This document shows, one piece after another, positions 11,501-19,785 of a stretch of DNA of 64,000 nt; the stretch's first letter is position 1, and each line of letters begins with the position of its first letter. Made by a program: the position numbers and the translations under genes. The notes under the pieces were generated by a model that saw only the letters and a program-made list of their open reading frames with translations, had not been told where the DNA came from and did no database searches. The DNA lies in assembly GCA_030144725.1 (NCBI GenBank), contig JASKMD010000006.1, positions 8,250,949 through 8,314,948 on the forward strand, written 5' to 3'. The DNA comes from Haematococcus lacustris (lineage: Eukaryota > Chlorophyta > Chlorophyceae > Chlamydomonadales > Haematococcaceae).

Positions 11501-14500
11501 NNNNNNNNNNNNNNNNNNNNNNNNNNNNNNNNNNNNNNNNNNNNNNNNNNNNNNNNNNNNNNNNNNNNNNNNNNNNNNNNNNNNNNNNNNNNNNNNNNNN
11601 NNNNNNNNNNNNNNNNNNNNNNNNNNNNNNNNNNNNNNNNNNNNNNNNNNNNNNNNNNNNNNNNNNNNNNNNNNNNNNNNNNNNNNNNNNNNNNNNNNNN
11701 NNNNNNNNNNNNNNNNNNNNNNNNNNNNNNNNNNNNNNNNNNNNNNNNNNNNNNNNNNNNNNNNNNNNNNNNNNNNNNNNNNNNNNNNNNNNNNNNNNNN
11801 NNNNNNNNNNNNNNNNNNNNNNNNNNNNNNNNNNNNNNNNNNNNNNNNNNNNNNNNNNNNNNNNNNNNNNNNNNNNNNNNNNNNNNNNNNNNNNNNNNNN
11901 NNNNNNNNNNNNNNNNNNNNNNNNNNNNNNNNNNNNNGAAGGCTCAAGGTTGAGGGTCAAGGTGCTGTATGCAACCTTTCTTTGCAAAGTCAGCAAGGCA
12001 TGGTGAGAGGGAAGACAGAGAACTGACGAGCACCTACTTTTACATTGCGCCCACCCCAAAGTGGTCACATTGCGCCCACCCCAAAGTGGTCTGTGGTTTG
12101 TAGTTGCCATGGTCTGATGTGGCTGCAACCTGCAGCAACCACGTTGCTGCCACCTTACAGGCTACACTCTGACAGGATCCAAGCTTGGGAATAAGTTGGC
12201 CAGTGGGTCTGAGAGAAGGCTGGCCCCCGTTGGCAAGGAGTACCAGCAGGGCTACAAGCTGGTCAATGACCGGCTGCCAAAGGTCAGGCAAAGGTTGCAC
12301 CGGGCTGCAGAGTACTGCCTTACATCCAGCAGTAGTTCTCCTGCCTGCTACCATCCCCTAGCCCCAGCTCGTCTAAAGACAGGGAAGAAGTTCCTTTTTT
12401 TAGGCAGTTGGGAGCGGCAGCGGGCGTGAGAGGAGGCCGGGGCTGAAGCTGAGGGCTGAGTAGAGGTGGCAACCACCACATACCAGCTGCACCAGGAACC
12501 TGACAGTGTGAAGGCAGCAGCTGAGGTAAAGCGTTGCATGGCTCACCTGCTGCATGGCTGCTCTTGCAAGTAAGGTTGCATGTACCAAGCGCTGGCCTCA
12601 ACCCACCTTGACCATGGCTGTGTTGTTGGTGAGGGGCTCCAGGGTCAGTGGGTCATACAGCCAGCCCTGGGTGGGGCCACCGGTCTGCATGATGCTGGCC
12701 ATGACTGCATGGGTCAGGAACAAGACATCGTGCTCCGTTTGTAAGCACAAGGCATGGCGGGGCTTGCCCGTGATTGGGTCGCTGGCAGTGGCGTTGACCT
12801 GCCGCATCACTGATATCAGCCCCTGCCAGGTGTCAGGGTAGAAGGACAGGCGGCCAGCCTCGCCCACCACAGGCTGGCTGATGTTGTAGGGGGCTGATGT
12901 CAGGAGGGGCCAGTTCACGTACATGATCAAGGGGTACTCTATGAAAGGGATGGCCACCACCTGCACAGCCCATAAGGCTCAAAAGGCTCATAAGGCTAAT
13001 GCACAGTATGTTGTGCCATGGCCGTTTAACACGAAATTCATCAGCCTCCAGTGCTGCAGACGTAAGTAGTGAGCAGTGCAGGATCATGTTGCACAACATT
13101 GTACTGGGATGCTGGTATAAATATCATTCATTTCAAAAAATTCATCACCCCTAGGATGCGTTGGCATGCGTGGTGCCATTCTATGGTCCTGATTATCGCT
13201 ATGTGCCGCATGCATGATTTCTGCTCGAACACACAGACCAGATAAACGAGTTGGGAACTCAGGCCTCATAGTTGGCACCCTGAGAAGTGGTTGCAAGATT
13301 GAGGTTGCAAGACTGAGGAATATTGATTGTTTGGTTGGGTGACCTCAAGGCACCCGCGCTGTTTTGCAGGTGTGCATTGCCTGCGTGCCCAGCCAATATG
13401 AAGCTTCTGAATTGGATGTCTGAGTCAGAGGCTGCCAGCGCTGCCAGCACAGCAACATGCTATTTGACACAGTATCTCCCCACCAGTGAGAGCGGGAATT
13501 GCGGCTACACGCAAATGTGATATGATGTGTAACTCAGGCTAAACAAAGATATCACTCATTTCAGAGAGAAACCATCACCCCTAGTGTGGGTCCTATGATA
13601 CCCTTTCATACGGGTCCTATCATACGGATTCCATACACATGTGCTGCCTGCTGGGCTAAGGGAGGTGCTGAGCATGCCCTCACTCTTAAGCCTCCGGCAC
13701 ACTCTAAACCACCCCTGACCACCTGGTGCCTACAGCCTGCACCGACAGCAGAGCCACACTTACGCTGTTCCCAAACTTTGAAGCAAGCGAGCTTTCATAG
13801 GGGGGCAGGTCAGACCAGGCTACAACCTGCAGTCAGCCATAGGTTCCATTGAGGCAAGGCAGGTTTGCAGTTAGGGGGTAGGGCAAGTGTGAGCGGAACC
13901 GGCAGATGACAAGTGAGCTAAGCCGTCTACACACACCTGGTTTGGGTCATTCTTGATGTATGGCTGTATGTCAACCAGCGCACCACCACGAGCAAGGTCA
14001 CCCAAGCTTGAAGATGCGTAAACCACTGCGTCATAGGTTGCCCCGTTTACGCTGCTGTTGTGGGTCTGCAGCCGGCCCAGCCTCTTCCCTCATGTCAAAG
14101 CTGCTCCTCTCAACAGCAGTCATCACCCAGTGGCGGCCTTACCAGGCTGTCAAGAAGGATGCTCGGAATGTCTCGCACACTTGCAAAGCTTGGCACGAAG
14201 CGAACTTTGGTGGCGGCCATGACTTGGTCCATGGTCATTGCAAAAGCAACCTCCGTGCCCTTGGGTGCCAGTATGCGCAGGGGCTGTGAGCAGCAGCAGG
14301 CAGCAGCAGCTTGCAATGAAGGGCAAGTTAGTGGCAAGGAAGCTGGGAGGCTGTGGAGGCATCTAGACAGTGAGTTAGCAGACCTAGGCAGCAGTTGGTA
14401 TGTGATTGCTTGCCAAGGGGGTTATAAAAAAAGTTGGGGAGGGTGGCTGGTGGGCAGCATGGGTGTGGTGCCTTGCGTGCACGATGCTGCTGGAGGAGGA

Positions 14501-14985
14501 GATGACTGGGTGTCATGGGAGCGCCGCAAGTGTATCACGCAGCTGCTGGTAGGCGACAAGCAGCCTGCAATATGCCATCTGGGTATTGCCAACGTTTAAT
14601 GGTGCTCTGAGGGGTGGTGAGTCTACAAAACAGCACACCCTTAGTGTCACAGATGCTCCAATGAAGCAATCCCGAAAAAGCTGGCTGGTCTGGTCACTCC
14701 AGTATTCCTCTAGCGTGTTTCTCGTGCTGCCCACTCCTGCATCTTGCCTGCGGGCAAAGTGAAGGTGCCCGGATGGCCGCGGCCACAACCAGCCGGCGCC
14801 CGGCCCGCAAACACGTACCGCGTGACGATGCTGTTGACGAACTGGGACGTCCTTGAGAAGCATTGGTCTGTTGCGGTGCACTGAGGGCACTGAGGTGGGG
14901 ATGGCGCAGGATCAAGGCCGCGCGCTAAGCTGGCGAGCATCAGCAGCTCAGCTACCGTGGCTGCTATGCCAAGCTGGGTGCGCAT
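5586..14985 (-). CDS. Receptor-type nucleotide cyclase with solute-binding-protein ectodomain, copy A (3' end chimeric)
   Basis: Single-pass membrane receptor with an extracellular family-1 solute-binding-like domain and an intracellular class III adenylyl/guanylyl cyclase domain. The start at 14985 gives a signal peptide (MRTQLGIAATVAELLMLASL) followed by a Cys-rich stretch. Ectodomain exons with consistent splice sites: 14143-14283, 13937-about 14052 (YDAVVYASSSLGDLA), 13764-13826 (VVAWSDLPPYESSLA), 12607-12960 (FIEYPLIMYVNWPLL, YPDTWQGLISVMRQVNA), 11120-11268, 10941-11044 (PGSTEVLDRSTMQLVPC), to 9991 (NGYLDADVL), from 9886, and 8902-9091 with a Pro-rich tail. Exon 8469-8683 carries the membrane helix (LATVIAVPVGVCSLLLLLLA) and TLVITDVQGSSKLW. 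Cyclase exons follow at 8176-8229, 7691-7746 (YEWATEGD), 7382-7439, 6423-7153 (long insert), 6140-6295 (ending GLRVRV) and 5586-5621 (GLHTGLAADEV). The domain then stops: its last third is replaced by copy B ectodomain. Exons between 14.29 and 14.74 kb, and the splice after the long insert, are unresolved. An N gap lies inside the gene. Confidence 0.75.
5773..6009. repeat. 17-bp minisatellite in a cyclase intron
   Basis: About 14 near-perfect head-to-tail copies of a 17-bp unit (AGGTTAGGAGCAGGCTG). It lies in the intron between the GLRVRV exon (ending 6140) and the GLHTG exon (starting 5621) of cyclase copy A, about 190 bp upstream of the chimeric junction. Confidence 0.95.
7840..8108. mobile_element. 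MITE-like fold-back element
   Basis: A 269-bp element with perfect 22-bp terminal inverted repeats: 7840-7861 starts CGTAGAATTCAGTAGCC, and 8087-8108 is its reverse complement. Inner segments are also complementary (around 7919-7951 and 8010-8043). No ORF. It sits in a cyclase intron of unit A and is absent from the matching intron of unit B (about 1085-1150), so it inserted after the duplication or was lost from B. A target duplication is not obvious. Confidence 0.8.
11438..11937. other. Assembly gap (500 N)
   Basis: Exactly 500 unknown bases, the usual placeholder length. The right edge (11938-11969) is the terminal sequence of a plus-oriented Fanzor-like element, so part of the missing sequence is probably such an element inserted in a cyclase intron. 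Confidence 0.98.
11938..11969 (+). mobile_element. Terminal fragment of a Fanzor-like element
   Basis: The string GAAGGCTCAAGGTTGAG...CAAGGTGCTG matches the 3' ends of the plus-oriented copies that finish at about 44417, 46031 and 48207. The rest of this copy is hidden in the N gap. Confidence 0.6.
12171..12313 (+). pseudogene. Transposon ORF 3' remnant, second copy
   Basis: Duplicate of the remnant at 4930-5115: GKEYQQGYKLVNDRLPK followed by RQRLHRAAEY, then the sequence diverges after position 12313 and the terminal residues and stop are lost. It lies in a cyclase intron on the opposite strand. Confidence 0.35.
13118..13583. repeat. Pair of imperfect direct repeats in a cyclase intron
   Basis: Two similar segments, at about 13118-13156 and 13545-13583, both carry an ATATCA.TCATTTCA core followed by CATCACCCCTAG. 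They bracket about 390 bp without a supported gene. They could be the ends of a small unrecognised insertion. They lie between the ectodomain exons 12607-12960 and 13764-13826. Confidence 0.35.
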
Positions 14986-16228
14986 ACTGTCGCGGTTAGG
15001 TCGTACGGGGAGCACAGACCGACGCCCACCACCGTCAACAGCGCTGCTGGCACGAACCTCCCCTCTTGATGATGATAACTGATACCAAACTTTGTCAGTT
15101 CAAACCTCGTGCCCGGGTGCTCCGACTTGCTTATCCATGCATGCTAGCCGGTAGAGGTGGCACGGTCGAAGCATAACTCTGCAAGCTTTGTAATGGAGCC
15201 TGCAGTAGTGACAGCTCCAATAGCCGCAAAACATCATGGCGCCGTAAGAAACATCCGACAGACAGCAGTAACTTACTGAGTAAGCTCTGGCTCCGTTATA
15301 GCTATTGTTAAGGAGCGTCCCGGGCTGTATCATATTATATGATATATACATGATATTATATGATATATACATTTTCATTATAAGCCCTGTTTCTGCAGCG
15401 CAAGACGCCTGCGGAAACCCTTTGTCCCTCGCGCACTGGTCGTAACCGTGCGCGCTGAGGTTCGGGTGGCAGTTAGGCGGCAGTTGGCGGGCAGTACTGG
15501 GAGTGTATCGTGCACCGGCATCATGGCTGACGCCGATGAGCCAGAGCAGATGTTTAACCGTGTTATGCTGCCATCAAGCGACCTGTTGCTACGAGCAAAT
15601 TGCAACCTGCGATAACCTTGAGATTCTGCGGTTACCCAAGAGTCGAACTAGGGTCGCCAAGATGACTTGGGATTGTCATAAGTGTATCATGATATGCCTA
15701 ATAGTCCATATACGTGTATCATGAGATATCATGATACATGCCGCTCCCTAGCTATTGTTCGCCCGAGGGCAAAGGGTACCAGCAGGGCTGCAAGTTGCTG
15801 ACGAGTTTGTCACCGGTGGCACCGGGCAGCGGAGCCCAGGCAAACTACCCTCCCTTAGTGTCACTTTCCCGGTTACTCCTCCTAGTCCCTCTGACCCTTA
15901 ACGTGTTTCACTCCCCTCTCCTTCCTAGCCCTCCTAGCTTTTGCGTCCTTACCAGCCCTCCAACCTTTTGCGCCCCTTGCTCCTCCGCTTCTCTGACTTC
16001 TCCGCTTCTCGAGGTCTCTCACACGCTCCCTTTAGCTCCCTTCCCCTTCCTTCTCTGAGTTCTTTCTCTCCTAGGTAGTTCCCCTTCTTTTTCCCTTTCT
16101 CTCTGTTCTCTCCTAAGTCTTTTACCTTTGGAGGTTGGCTTGTATCCACCCGAGCCCTACCTCCTTAGTGTAACAACTACTACTACCCTCCAGGCCCACA
16201 CCCTGCAGCCTGCAGCCCAGGCCTGTCA
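14986..16228. other. Region without a supported gene (5' flank of cyclase A)
   Basis: Contains the presumed promoter of the cyclase gene, an AT-rich stretch with two tandem copies of a roughly 21-bp ATGATATTATATGATATATAC-like unit (about 15328-15371), a further palindromic TATCATGATA stretch near 15680-15740, a short GKGYQQG remnant like that at 4930 (about 15760), and a long pyrimidine-rich plus strand (about 15850-16180). Short open frames here, such as the one at 15523, have no recognisable domain. Confidence 0.5.
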
Positions 16229-16303
16229 GTCAGGCGCTCCCAACATTCAAAAAATGACAGTAAACCGACCCCTGGTAGTAGAACGGCTGTAACTCTGCAC
16301 TCG

Positions 16304-16810
16304 CCCAGCCCAGCCCAGCCCAGCCCAGCCCAGCCCAGCCCAGCCCAGCCCAGCCCAGCCCAGCCCAGCCCAGCCCAGCCCAGCCCAGCCCAGCCCAGCC
16401 CAGCCCAGCCCAGCCCAGCCCAGCCCAGCCCAGCCCAGCCCAGCCCAGCCCAGCCCAGCCCAGCCCAGCCCAGCCCAGCCCAGCCCAGCCCAGCCCAGCC
16501 CAGCCCAGCCCAGCCCAGCCCAGCCCAGCCCAGCCCAGCCCAGCCCAGCCCAGCCCAGCCCAGCCCAGCCCAGCCCAGCCCAGCCCAGCCCAGCCCAGCC
16601 CAGCCCAGCCCAGCCCAGCCCAGCCCAGCCCAGCCCAGCCCAGCCCAGCCCAGCCCAGCCCAGCCCAGCCCAGCCCAGCCCAGCCCAGCCCAGCCCAGCC
16701 CAGCCCAGCCCAGCCCAGCCCAGCCCAGCCCAGCCCAGCCCAGCCCAGCCCAGCCCAGCCCAGCCCAGCCCAGCCCAGCCCAGCCCAGCCCAGCCCAGCC
16801 CAGCCCAGCC
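16304..16810. repeat. (AGCCC)n satellite, about 101 copies
   Basis: Essentially perfect pentanucleotide array inside element 1. Because 5 is coprime with 3 it is open in several frames; the minus-strand frames read as a GLGWA pentapeptide repeat, which is an artefact of the array. Confidence 0.97.
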
Positions 16811-17266
16811 TCACCAAGGGTCTTGCTCTTCAGGTACTTGGCTACCACGCGCAACTGCCGCCCCACAGTGGTGCTCTGCCCAGGTCGGCCCAGGTTGCTG
16901 ATGCCGGGTGAGCCGGGGGCCGCTTGGACGGCAGCGGCGGACGTTGCGCAGCGCAAGAGACAGCCGGCGCTTGTCTCGCTGCAGCAGCAGGATGGCATGG
17001 GTGCGCTCCTCAGCCAGCTGCTCCAATGCCTCATCCTCACCTAGCAGCTGCTTAGTATCTGCCCGCACTTGCTGCAAATGTGCCTCCGCATCACTGAGCT
17101 GCTGGTGGAGCCGCTCAACCTGTGCCCGTAACTCCGTGGCGTCGTCCTGTGCCTTTTTCACCTGAGCTTTCAAGCCACTAGGGCAGCATTTGAACCCTGC
17201 CTTGGGTGAGGCGTTCAGCTTTTGCAGGTGCAGCTGCTGCTTCGGTCTCAGCCTTTTACCCCCCAT
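16811..17266 (-). CDS. Transposon-encoded coiled-coil protein (element 1)
   Basis: A 151-residue frame with a basic N-terminus ([18 protein letters not shown]) followed by a strong heptad-type coiled coil (residues about 50-115, e.g. [20 protein letters not shown]). It occupies the same place in element 1 as the coiled-coil ORF in element 4 (30800-31270), with the same layout: short basic start, then coiled coil. The C-terminal module seen in element 4 is absent, and the pentanucleotide satellite lies where it would be. No transposase motif is visible. The start is the first ATG of the frame. Whether a protein is made is unknown. Confidence 0.5.
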   Translation of the reverse strand: MGGKRLRPKQQLHLQKLNASPKAGFKCCPSGLKAQVKKAQDDATELRAQVERLHQQLSDAEAHLQQVRADTKQLLGEDEALEQLAEERTHAILLLQRDKRRLSLALRNVRRCRPSGPRLTRHQQPGPTWAEHHCGAAVARGSQVPEEQDPW

Positions 17267-17286
17267 GGTGGTGGCTAGGGCTGGGA

Positions 17287-17450
17287 GGGGGCGGGGGGGG
17301 GAGGGGGTGGGCTGGGAGGGGGTGGGCTGGGAGGGGGTGGGCTGGGAGGGGGTGGGCTGGGAGGGGGTGGGCTGGGAGGGGGTGGGCTGGGAGGGGGTGG
17401 GCTGGGAGGGGTGGGCTGGGAGGGTGGGCTGGGAGGGATTGGGCTAGGAA
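17287..17450. repeat. G-rich 15-bp minisatellite
   Basis: About ten copies of a GGGAGGGGGTGGGCT unit on the plus strand, inside element 1 and upstream of the coiled-coil ORF. The regularly spaced runs of three to five G could form G-quadruplexes. Confidence 0.9.
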
Positions 17451-18114
17451 GGGTGGGCAATGAGGTGGGCTCCTGCATTGATGGGTGGAGGGGTGGCGGG
17501 CATGGAGGGTCGTTGCATGCCGTGGCCTTGCACCATTTTGGTGTACATGATGTAACTTCAAAGTTGTCAAACAAATAGAGGCCTGGGCTGTTTGTTGTGC
17601 GGTTTGTTTCAATAGATGCGCTAATGGGTCAAGAACAAATAAAATGTAGCCATTTTCTTGTGGGTGCAGCGGATGCAACACAGTGGAAGACACAGTGGAG
17701 GAGGGGGTGTGTAAGCCGGTGATACCTTAGTGTGCGCCGACCCAAGTGGTGTATTTGGCAGAAGCGAGTACATTTATATGTTCCAAACACCCCGTCAAGG
17801 TGCCCTGCACGCCCGGCAGGCATCGCGTTGGGTGTCAGCCGGACATTCCATTTGTGCACAACCAGCTCACTACGCTAGGTAGATGGGGCCACAGCGATGC
17901 GGCTCACCGTGCCAAGGAGACCCGTCTCGCCGATGTGATTTGTTCGCGGGCACATGTGGCAGTACGCGAGCAAAGACTCCAATGGCTAGCGCTGATGGTC
18001 AGACAACGCGGGCTAAACCGCCAATGCCAATGTGATAAACGCTATTGAAAACGGTGCAGTATTGTGGGAGTAATTGCATGCATATTACCAACCCCATGTT
18101 GGGAGGGCCTGACT

Positions 18115-19766
18115 GTCAGGAGTCCCCAACATGGGGTTGGTAATCTTCATGCAAGTACTCGCTACGAAGTGCACCGATTTCGGTAGCGTTTGTTGCATTG
18201 GCACCTGCGAATAACTCCGCATCTACTGGCAAGCGGCGCGTTAATCCTTGCATCAGAGTCCGTGCCGGCGCAAGCGAGCACGGACACACCTCAGCTGCTC
18301 ACAACCGATTGTTCTAGTGGTGAGTAATGGCACCAATGAGCGAACTCCGCCTGGCATCCAGCCGGAAGTACAATCACAGCACAGCCCGCCAGGCTCGCTC
18401 CGCGAGCCTTTTGTTGGTGCAGGCGGTGTTGGAGGGCCATCGTGGGGCTAGTAATGACTCGACATTGCAGCGAGGTGCGGATGGATATAGGTTTCTCTAG
18501 CCAGCCACACAGAAAAAGGGACCCCCTTGCACAAATCGGCATGTTGTGAGCTGACCACTCTGAGTTATTAGAATTTCGAGTCATTACTCTGTTCGTAACT
18601 CTACGACACAGCTGCTGGAATAGAAAGCACGGCAATCCATCAACCAGGCCCGCCTCCTCACCCTTTGGCGTGACCCGACTCTGCCTTGCAGAATTGACTA
18701 GCCTACTCCGACCGCCTGGACCTCGCACCCCCTTGCAGCCCCACCACCCCCTTGCAGCCCCACCACCCCCACCACCTCCCAGGCCCCGCAGAAGCCTCCC
18801 ACCCCCTCCCGCCCCCGCACTGCCCCCTCACTGCCCCGCCAACCCTTCCCACCCCCTCCCACCCCTTCCCACCCCTTCCCAGCCCCTCCCACCCCCGCCA
18901 CCCCCTCCCACCCCCTCCCACCCATGCCCACCCCTTCCCACCCCCTCCCAGCCCCTATCAATGTCGCCCCCTGGCCTTAGCAAGTCATTGCAAGACGCAA
19001 ACCCACTGTCAGCAGCATATGCTCTGACCTATGATGGGCGCGATTACAGCCACACCACTGTCGAAGAGGCTGAGAAGCTATCTGTTAGGGAGTTGCAAGC
19101 TTACCTTCGCTTCCACCAGCAGGAGCTTATGAAGGGGTGGCTGAAGCCCAAGCTGAAGGGTCTTGTCATGGCCCATATCTGCAACACAGTAGCCGCCCTG
19201 CATGGCGATGAGCTGGGGGTAGCAGCAGGTGCCGGTGCTGGTGCCGCCCCTGACCTGCCCCCCCCTCCTGCTGCACCCCCCTGGCAGCAGCAGGCAGCAG
19301 GTGTTGGTGCCGCACCTGACCTGCCCCCCACTCCTGCTGCACCCCCCTGGCAGCAGCAGGCAGCTGGTGCTGGTGCCGCCCCTGACCTGCTACCACCTCC
19401 TGCTGCACCCCCCTGGCAGGAGCTGGCGGCTGGTGCTGGTGCTGCCCCTGGGCTGCCCCCCCCTCCTGCTGCACCCCCCTGGCAGCAGCAGGCAGCAGGT
19501 GCTGGTGCTGCCCCTGGGCTGCCCACCCCTCCAGCTGAGCAGCAGGGGGTCAGGGCGGAGCTGGACACCAGCTCGACACGCAAGCGGAGGGCGGGCGGGA
19601 GGGACCGGACCCAACAAGTCGAGCAAGGTAACGTAGCAATGGCCTACACACCTTGTGTGGCCTTACAGAGTGGCCAGGTAGTAGGTACTACTCACGAAGT
19701 AGGTACTACTCAATACAGTGATGTCGCGGGAAAGGAGCAGCTAGGAGCAGTGCAGCCAGTCCCGCA
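18115..19766 (+). mobile_element. DNA transposon, element 2 (inverted, interrupted copy)
   Basis: Begins with GTCAGGAGTCCCCAAC directly abutting element 1 and continues with the same subterminal sequence as the right end of element 3, in inverse orientation. It carries a plus-strand ORF from 18670. Element 3 is inserted at 19767 and no opposite terminus was found beyond 21554, so the 3' end of this copy is lost or diverged. Segments 18115-18440 and 21300-21554 are long inverted matches. Confidence 0.7.
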
Positions 19767-19785
19767 GTCAGGTGTCCCCAACTAA
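18670..19785 (+). CDS. Pro-rich transposon protein with DYS-TT-EEA module (element 2)
   Basis: A 371-residue frame. It has a proline-rich N-terminal third encoded by a C-rich minisatellite (about 18740-18960), then a folded-looking module (about 19030-19205) containing DYSHTTVEEA and LSVRELQAYLRF, then four imperfect copies of a PPPPAAPPWQQQAAGAGAA-like repeat, and a basic segment (STRKRRAGGRDRTQQ). The module matches one in the element 4 ORF (DYSATTLEEA, then LAQLWGYINFY). Its helix-turn-helix-like size and Leu/Lys pattern are weakly SAP-like. The last residues read into element 3, so the natural C-terminus is missing. The real start may be spliced (an AG acceptor lies at about 18690). Confidence 0.5.
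   Translation: MTRLCLAELTSLLRPPGPRTPLQPHHPLAAPPPPPPPRPRRSLPPPPAPALPPHCPANPSHPLPPLPTPSQPLPPPPPPPTPSHPCPPLPTPSQPLSMSPPGLSKSLQDANPLSAAYALTYDGRDYSHTTVEEAEKLSVRELQAYLRFHQQELMKGWLKPKLKGLVMAHICNTVAALHGDELGVAAGAGAGAAPDLPPPPAAPPWQQQAAGVGAAPDLPPTPAAPPWQQQAAGAGAAPDLLPPPAAPPWQELAAGAGAAPGLPPPPAAPPWQQQAAGAGAAPGLPTPPAEQQGVRAELDTSSTRKRRAGGRDRTQQVEQGNVAMAYTPCVALQSGQVVGTTHEVGTTQYSDVAGKEQLGAVQPVPQSGVPN

Larger units (their letters stand above)
6541..12730. repeat. Tandem segmental duplication, unit A
   Basis: Partner of the block at 1-5585. It carries the same cyclase gene segments on the minus strand. It differs by the insertion at 7840-8108, by the N gap at 11438-11937, and by small substitutions and indels in introns. 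Confidence 0.9.
16229..18113 (-). mobile_element. DNA transposon, element 1 of the 5-bp-TSD family
   Basis: Left terminus GTCAGGCGCTCCCAAC (16229-16244); right terminus is the inverted GTTGGGAGGGCCTGAC (18098-18113). It is flanked by the identical pentamer TGTCA on both sides (16224-16228 and 18114-18118), a 5-bp target-site duplication. Inside are a minus-strand coiled-coil ORF (16811-17266), a pentanucleotide satellite and a G-rich minisatellite. The right-hand TGTCA is shared with the first bases of element 2, so element 1 landed in the terminus of element 2. Confidence 0.85.

Noticed and set aside
11111..12128. Open frames of about 200-280 codons spanning N runs (also 54606-55481)
   Set aside because: They are open only because unknown bases contain no stop codons.
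16183..17040. 285-residue minus-strand frame with a GLGWA pentapeptide repeat
   Set aside because: It is the direct translation of the AGCCC satellite and is open in several frames; no flanking coding signal.
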